This document shows positions 41,348 through 43,935 of a stretch of DNA of 43,935 nucleotides, piece after piece. Source of the DNA: Bacillota bacterium. GTDB lineage: Bacteria > Bacillota > UBA994 > PWPR01. The notes beneath the pieces are model-generated. The model did not search any database. It was not told where the DNA came from and saw nothing but the letters and a program-made list of their open reading frames with translations. Where the stretch lies: assembly GCA_028280325.1 (NCBI GenBank), contig JANQLZ010000068.1, positions 1 through 43,935 of the forward strand, in the 5' to 3' direction. The translations under genes and the position numbers were made by a program. Position 1 is the stretch's first letter; every line of letters starts with the position of its first letter.

Positions 41348-42013
41348 ATGCCTAAAGAAACATTTTTTAACTTGGCCGAGGCGAAACGCAAGTTAATTGA
41401 AGATGTTGCTGTAGATGAGTTTGTAACCTATGGCTATGACAAGGCCAGTATTAACCGAATAGTAAAGAGTTGCAATATTGCTAAAGGAAGTTTTTATCAG
41501 TATTTTGAAGACAAAAAGGATCTGCTTAAACACTTGTTGACAAAGATGGCTCAGGATAAAGCAAAATACGTGTCGCCACATCTGTTAAAAGTTAAAGACG
41601 CTGATTTTTTTACTATTTTAAGGGAAATGTATATCTTAGGATTAAAATTCAGCGCTGATAATCCCCGGGTGGCCCAAATGGCTAATCAGGTTTTAAAAAG
41701 CAAACATCATCCGGTTTATCAGGAAATAGTCAATGCCAACATGGAAGCAGTATATACCTATTTAAGTAATCTGCTTAAGCATTCGATAGCTAAAGGGGAG
41801 TTGAGGCCAGACATAGATTTAAGGTTTGTCAGCTATATTATTTCAGCCATAAATCTGGCCACAGTAGAATACTATTTCGATATTGTTAAAGGTAAAGAAG
41901 TTAATATGGGCAGTTTTGATGAAGACATTATCGATATTGCCAATATGTTTGTTGATTTTATTAAAAAAGGTATAGCAAAGCCAACGGGAGGTAATGACAA
42001 TGATCAAGGTTAA
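41348..42013 (+). CDS. TetR-family transcriptional regulator
   Basis: A 221-residue repressor. N-terminal helix-turn-helix (15-63): KLIEDVAVDEFVTYGYDKAS, then INRIVKSCNIAKGSFYQYFEDKKDLL. The C-terminal part is helical and probably senses a ligand exported by the adjacent ABC system. ATG after AAGGAGAAATA. It overlaps the ATPase gene by about 14 bases. The operator half-sites at 41289-41318 suggest strong autorepression. Confidence 0.93.
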   Translation: MPKETFFNLAEAKRKLIEDVAVDEFVTYGYDKASINRIVKSCNIAKGSFYQYFEDKKDLLKHLLTKMAQDKAKYVSPHLLKVKDADFFTILREMYILGLKFSADNPRVAQMANQVLKSKHHPVYQEIVNANMEAVYTYLSNLLKHSIAKGELRPDIDLRFVSYIISAINLATVEYYFDIVKGKEVNMGSFDEDIIDIANMFVDFIKKGIAKPTGGNDNDQG

Positions 42014-42854
42014 AGGATTATATCACTCATACTCTAATGATCAGAATTATGCAGTTAAAAACGTCAGTTTTGATATTGCCAAAGGCGAGATATTTGGCTT
42101 TCTGGGGCCTTCAGGGGCTGGTAAATCCACTACCCAGGGCGTATTGGCAGGTTTACTTCAGCTGCAAAAGGGCCAGGTTCAGGTTGCAGGATACGATATG
42201 AATCATATTCAAAGAAAGATGTTTAATAAAATCGGCATGTCATTTGAGCAATCCAATGTTTATAGCAAAATGACCGCTAAAGAGAATTTGGAATTTTACC
42301 GCAAACTATTTGATGTGCCGACCCAGGAGCCAGCTAAGCTGCTTAAAATGGTTGGGCTGGACAATAAGGAGAATGTTAAAGCCGGCGAGTTTTCTAAAGG
42401 TATGAAGCATCGCTTAACCTTTGCCAGATCCATGATTAATAATCCGGAGCTGTGGTTTTTAGACGAACCAACAACAGGTTTAGACCCGGCCATTGCCTCG
42501 GAGATTAAAAATATTATTCGAGAGCTGAATGAAAAAGGGGTCACAATTTTTTTGACCACCCATAATATGCATATCGCCGATGAATTGTGTGACAGAGTCG
42601 GGTTTATAGTCGACGGAGAGCTGGTGCTGATTGATTCCCCAAAAAACTTAAAGCTGCAGTACGGCGAAAAACTGGTAGATGTTGAATACATCAAAGAAGA
42701 CAAGACTGTAAAGCAAAGTTTTTCTACTGTGGACTATAACGATAGAGTACTGCTGCAGGAGGTAATCGGCAATTACCCGATTCAAACGATGCACACTAAA
42801 GAGGCAACCTTGGAAGAAATCTTTATTAAGGTAACCGGAAGGGAGCTCGTTTAA
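42000..42854 (+). CDS. ABC exporter ATP-binding protein
   Basis: A 284-residue ABC-2-type exporter ATPase. Walker A GPSGAGKST (36-44), signature FSKGMKHRLTFARSM (variant of LSGGQ), Walker B LWFLDEPTTGLDP, H-loop TTHNMHIADELCDRVGF. The C-terminal 60 residues are a DUF4162-like tail (VEYIKEDKTVKQSFSTVDY) seen in drug and lipid exporters. ATG at 42000 lies eight bases after GGGAGG; the upstream ATG at 41994 is crowded. Partner permease follows directly. Confidence 0.92.
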   Translation: MIKVKGLYHSYSNDQNYAVKNVSFDIAKGEIFGFLGPSGAGKSTTQGVLAGLLQLQKGQVQVAGYDMNHIQRKMFNKIGMSFEQSNVYSKMTAKENLEFYRKLFDVPTQEPAKLLKMVGLDNKENVKAGEFSKGMKHRLTFARSMINNPELWFLDEPTTGLDPAIASEIKNIIRELNEKGVTIFLTTHNMHIADELCDRVGFIVDGELVLIDSPKNLKLQYGEKLVDVEYIKEDKTVKQSFSTVDYNDRVLLQEVIGNYPIQTMHTKEATLEEIFIKVTGRELV

Positions 42855-42855
42855 G

Positions 42856-43935
42856 ATGAAACTATGGCATAGTTTTAAAAAAGAACTTAAACTGGCCTCC
42901 CAAAGTTTCTACTTTTACATTGAATTTATAACGGCGATTATCATTCTCGCAGTATTGCTGTTTGCGGTGCCCGAGAACTTTGCTACCGATCGTACTGAAT
43001 ACATCGCTTTTGATGTTCCCGCAGCCTACGAAGAACATATTCGAGGCATACTGCTGGAAGATGATTTAGATGGTAAATCAGCAATGGTTGAGATAAAGAG
43101 CAATAGACAGCTTTATCAGGCCGAATTGATTGAAGAAGAAGATAAAAAGGTTTATATTCTGGAAACAGAAGCAGAAGTTAAGCAGCTGGCAGAAGACAAG
43201 AGGAAACTCGGGGTGGTAATTACTACTAACGACCAGGGTATCTTTTACAGGTATTATGTACAGGGATATGAATCCGATCGCTTTAAAAATACCTTACAGA
43301 TCATTCACATCAAGGATGCTGAAGTACTGAAAGGTGAAATGGATCAGCAAGATGTTCGGCCGCTGTTGACCGGGTTTACTCCGTTAAACGATCGAGAAAA
43401 TGCCATCCCGCCGCTACTGGTGCTGAATGGCAGTTTAATGGGGTTTTTTGTCATCGCCGCCTATATCTTTTTAGATAAACAGGAAGGAGTCATTAAAGCC
43501 TATGCCGTGACAGCAGCCGCAGTATGGCAGTATTTATTGAGTAAGGTTGGGGTGTTGTTGTTGACAACTATCATCTCATCTTTGATTATCGTGATACCTA
43601 TAATGGGGCTGCAGCTCAACTACCCATTGCTGATTTTGTTCTTGCTGACCACAGGTTTTTTCGGATCTTCCTTAGGGCTGTTGCTGGCCAGTTTTTATCA
43701 CAATATAATGCAGTCCTTCGGCGCTTTGTTCACATTAATGATGGGTCTGAGCATCCCCAGTATTTCATACTATATTGCCAGCTGGGAGCCGGTATGGGTC
43801 AGGTATATTCCCACCTATGCCATGATCCAGGGATTCAAAGAAATAATAGTTGATAATCAGAGTATAAGCTACGTGTTAATGGCGTCACTGGGCTTTTTTG
43901 TCACCGGTCTTGTACTGTTTATAATAGCTAATCAA
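42856..43935 (+). CDS. ABC-2-type permease (partial, runs off the window)
   Basis: ATG at 42856, one base after the ATPase stop. 360 codons are open to the window end. The first helix (about 20-38, ITAIIILAVLLFAVPENF) is followed by a large outside domain (40-190), then a membrane part from about 193: LLVLNGSLMGFFVIAAYIF, LLTTIISSLIIVIPIMG and later helices. This matches half of an ABC-2 permease with an extracytoplasmic domain between helices 1 and 2. It forms an exporter with the preceding ATPase. Confidence 0.88.
   Translation, partial: MKLWHSFKKELKLASQSFYFYIEFITAIIILAVLLFAVPENFATDRTEYIAFDVPAAYEEHIRGILLEDDLDGKSAMVEIKSNRQLYQAELIEEEDKKVYILETEAEVKQLAEDKRKLGVVITTNDQGIFYRYYVQGYESDRFKNTLQIIHIKDAEVLKGEMDQQDVRPLLTGFTPLNDRENAIPPLLVLNGSLMGFFVIAAYIFLDKQEGVIKAYAVTAAAVWQYLLSKVGVLLLTTIISSLIIVIPIMGLQLNYPLLILFLLTTGFFGSSLGLLLASFYHNIMQSFGALFTLMMGLSIPSISYYIASWEPVWVRYIPTYAMIQGFKEIIVDNQSISYVLMASLGFFVTGLVLFIIANQ

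Noticed and set aside
1..43935. CRISPR arrays, tRNA, rRNA, prophage or toxin-antitoxin genes
   Set aside because: No regularly spaced repeats, cloverleaf sequences, rRNA segments or phage/toxin-like proteins were recognised.

Overview
The window looks like chromosomal DNA from an anaerobic, low-GC, Gram-positive bacterium of the Clostridia type. Supporting signs: AT-rich sequence with strong AGGAGG-type ribosome binding sites and many GTG and TTG starts; an S-layer-homology (SLH) protein; a 2-hydroxyacyl-CoA dehydratase-activase-like Fe-S ATPase; a cation-antiporter membrane module in the order found in energy-converting hydrogenases; and a consensus 7-1-7 Fur box. I see no rRNA, tRNA, CRISPR array, transposase or phage gene. 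Species is not assignable from sequence reading alone.

Layout. (1) 1-4340: a minus-strand operon of eight small membrane proteins (mrpE, F, G, MbhD-like, MbhE-like, mrpB, C, D), ending at a 119-bp imperfect palindrome. (2) 4538-7696: a cupin gene, a probably autoregulated TetR gene, a small four-helix membrane protein, a nitroreductase, and convergent trmO. (3) 7900-12728: a Fur-box promoter driving a SufC ATPase, one SufB/SufD-type scaffold protein and a Fur-family regulator, followed on the same strand by an ABC importer of the sulfonate/nitrate/thiamine-precursor class. (4) 12819-18346: a Crp/Fnr-type regulator, then a 1333-residue protein with two activase ATPase domains, preceded by a second Fur-like box, and a methyltransferase. 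(5) 18455-22490: a tight five-gene operon of D-Ala-D-Ala-ligase-like ATP-grasp enzyme, Dph6/DUF71-like ATP pyrophosphatase, Cys-rich DUF3795 protein, group II PLP decarboxylase and GNAT acetyltransferase. (6) 22502-25670: a YdcZ-type transporter, a Crp/Fnr-type regulator, a nitrilase and an SDR oxidoreductase. (7) 25773-30420: a probable drug-response operon with a MerR-type regulator carrying two DNA-binding domains, a UvrA2/DrrC-like ABC protein and a MATE exporter. (8) 30503-38656: an unrecognised membrane-anchored protein between two structured elements, a Gate-domain transporter, AraC regulator, GNAT, CocE-type hydrolase, a VanRS-like two-component pair, and a DinB-like protein behind a structured leader. 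(9) 38693-43935: a YcdB/PepSY-SLH envelope protein, then a TetR-ABC exporter operon with a consensus promoter and nested operator half-sites, whose permease runs off the end.

The most interesting systems are the iron-controlled block 7.9-17.7 kb (a two-component SUF-type Fe-S assembly unit, an importer of unknown substrate and a tandem Fe-S activase), the five-gene ligase/amidase-like/decarboxylase/acetyltransferase operon at 18.5-22.5 kb, which reads like a small-molecule pathway, and the stand-alone MbhA-H-like ion-translocating module. Functions are assigned from motifs read by eye; no database search was possible.
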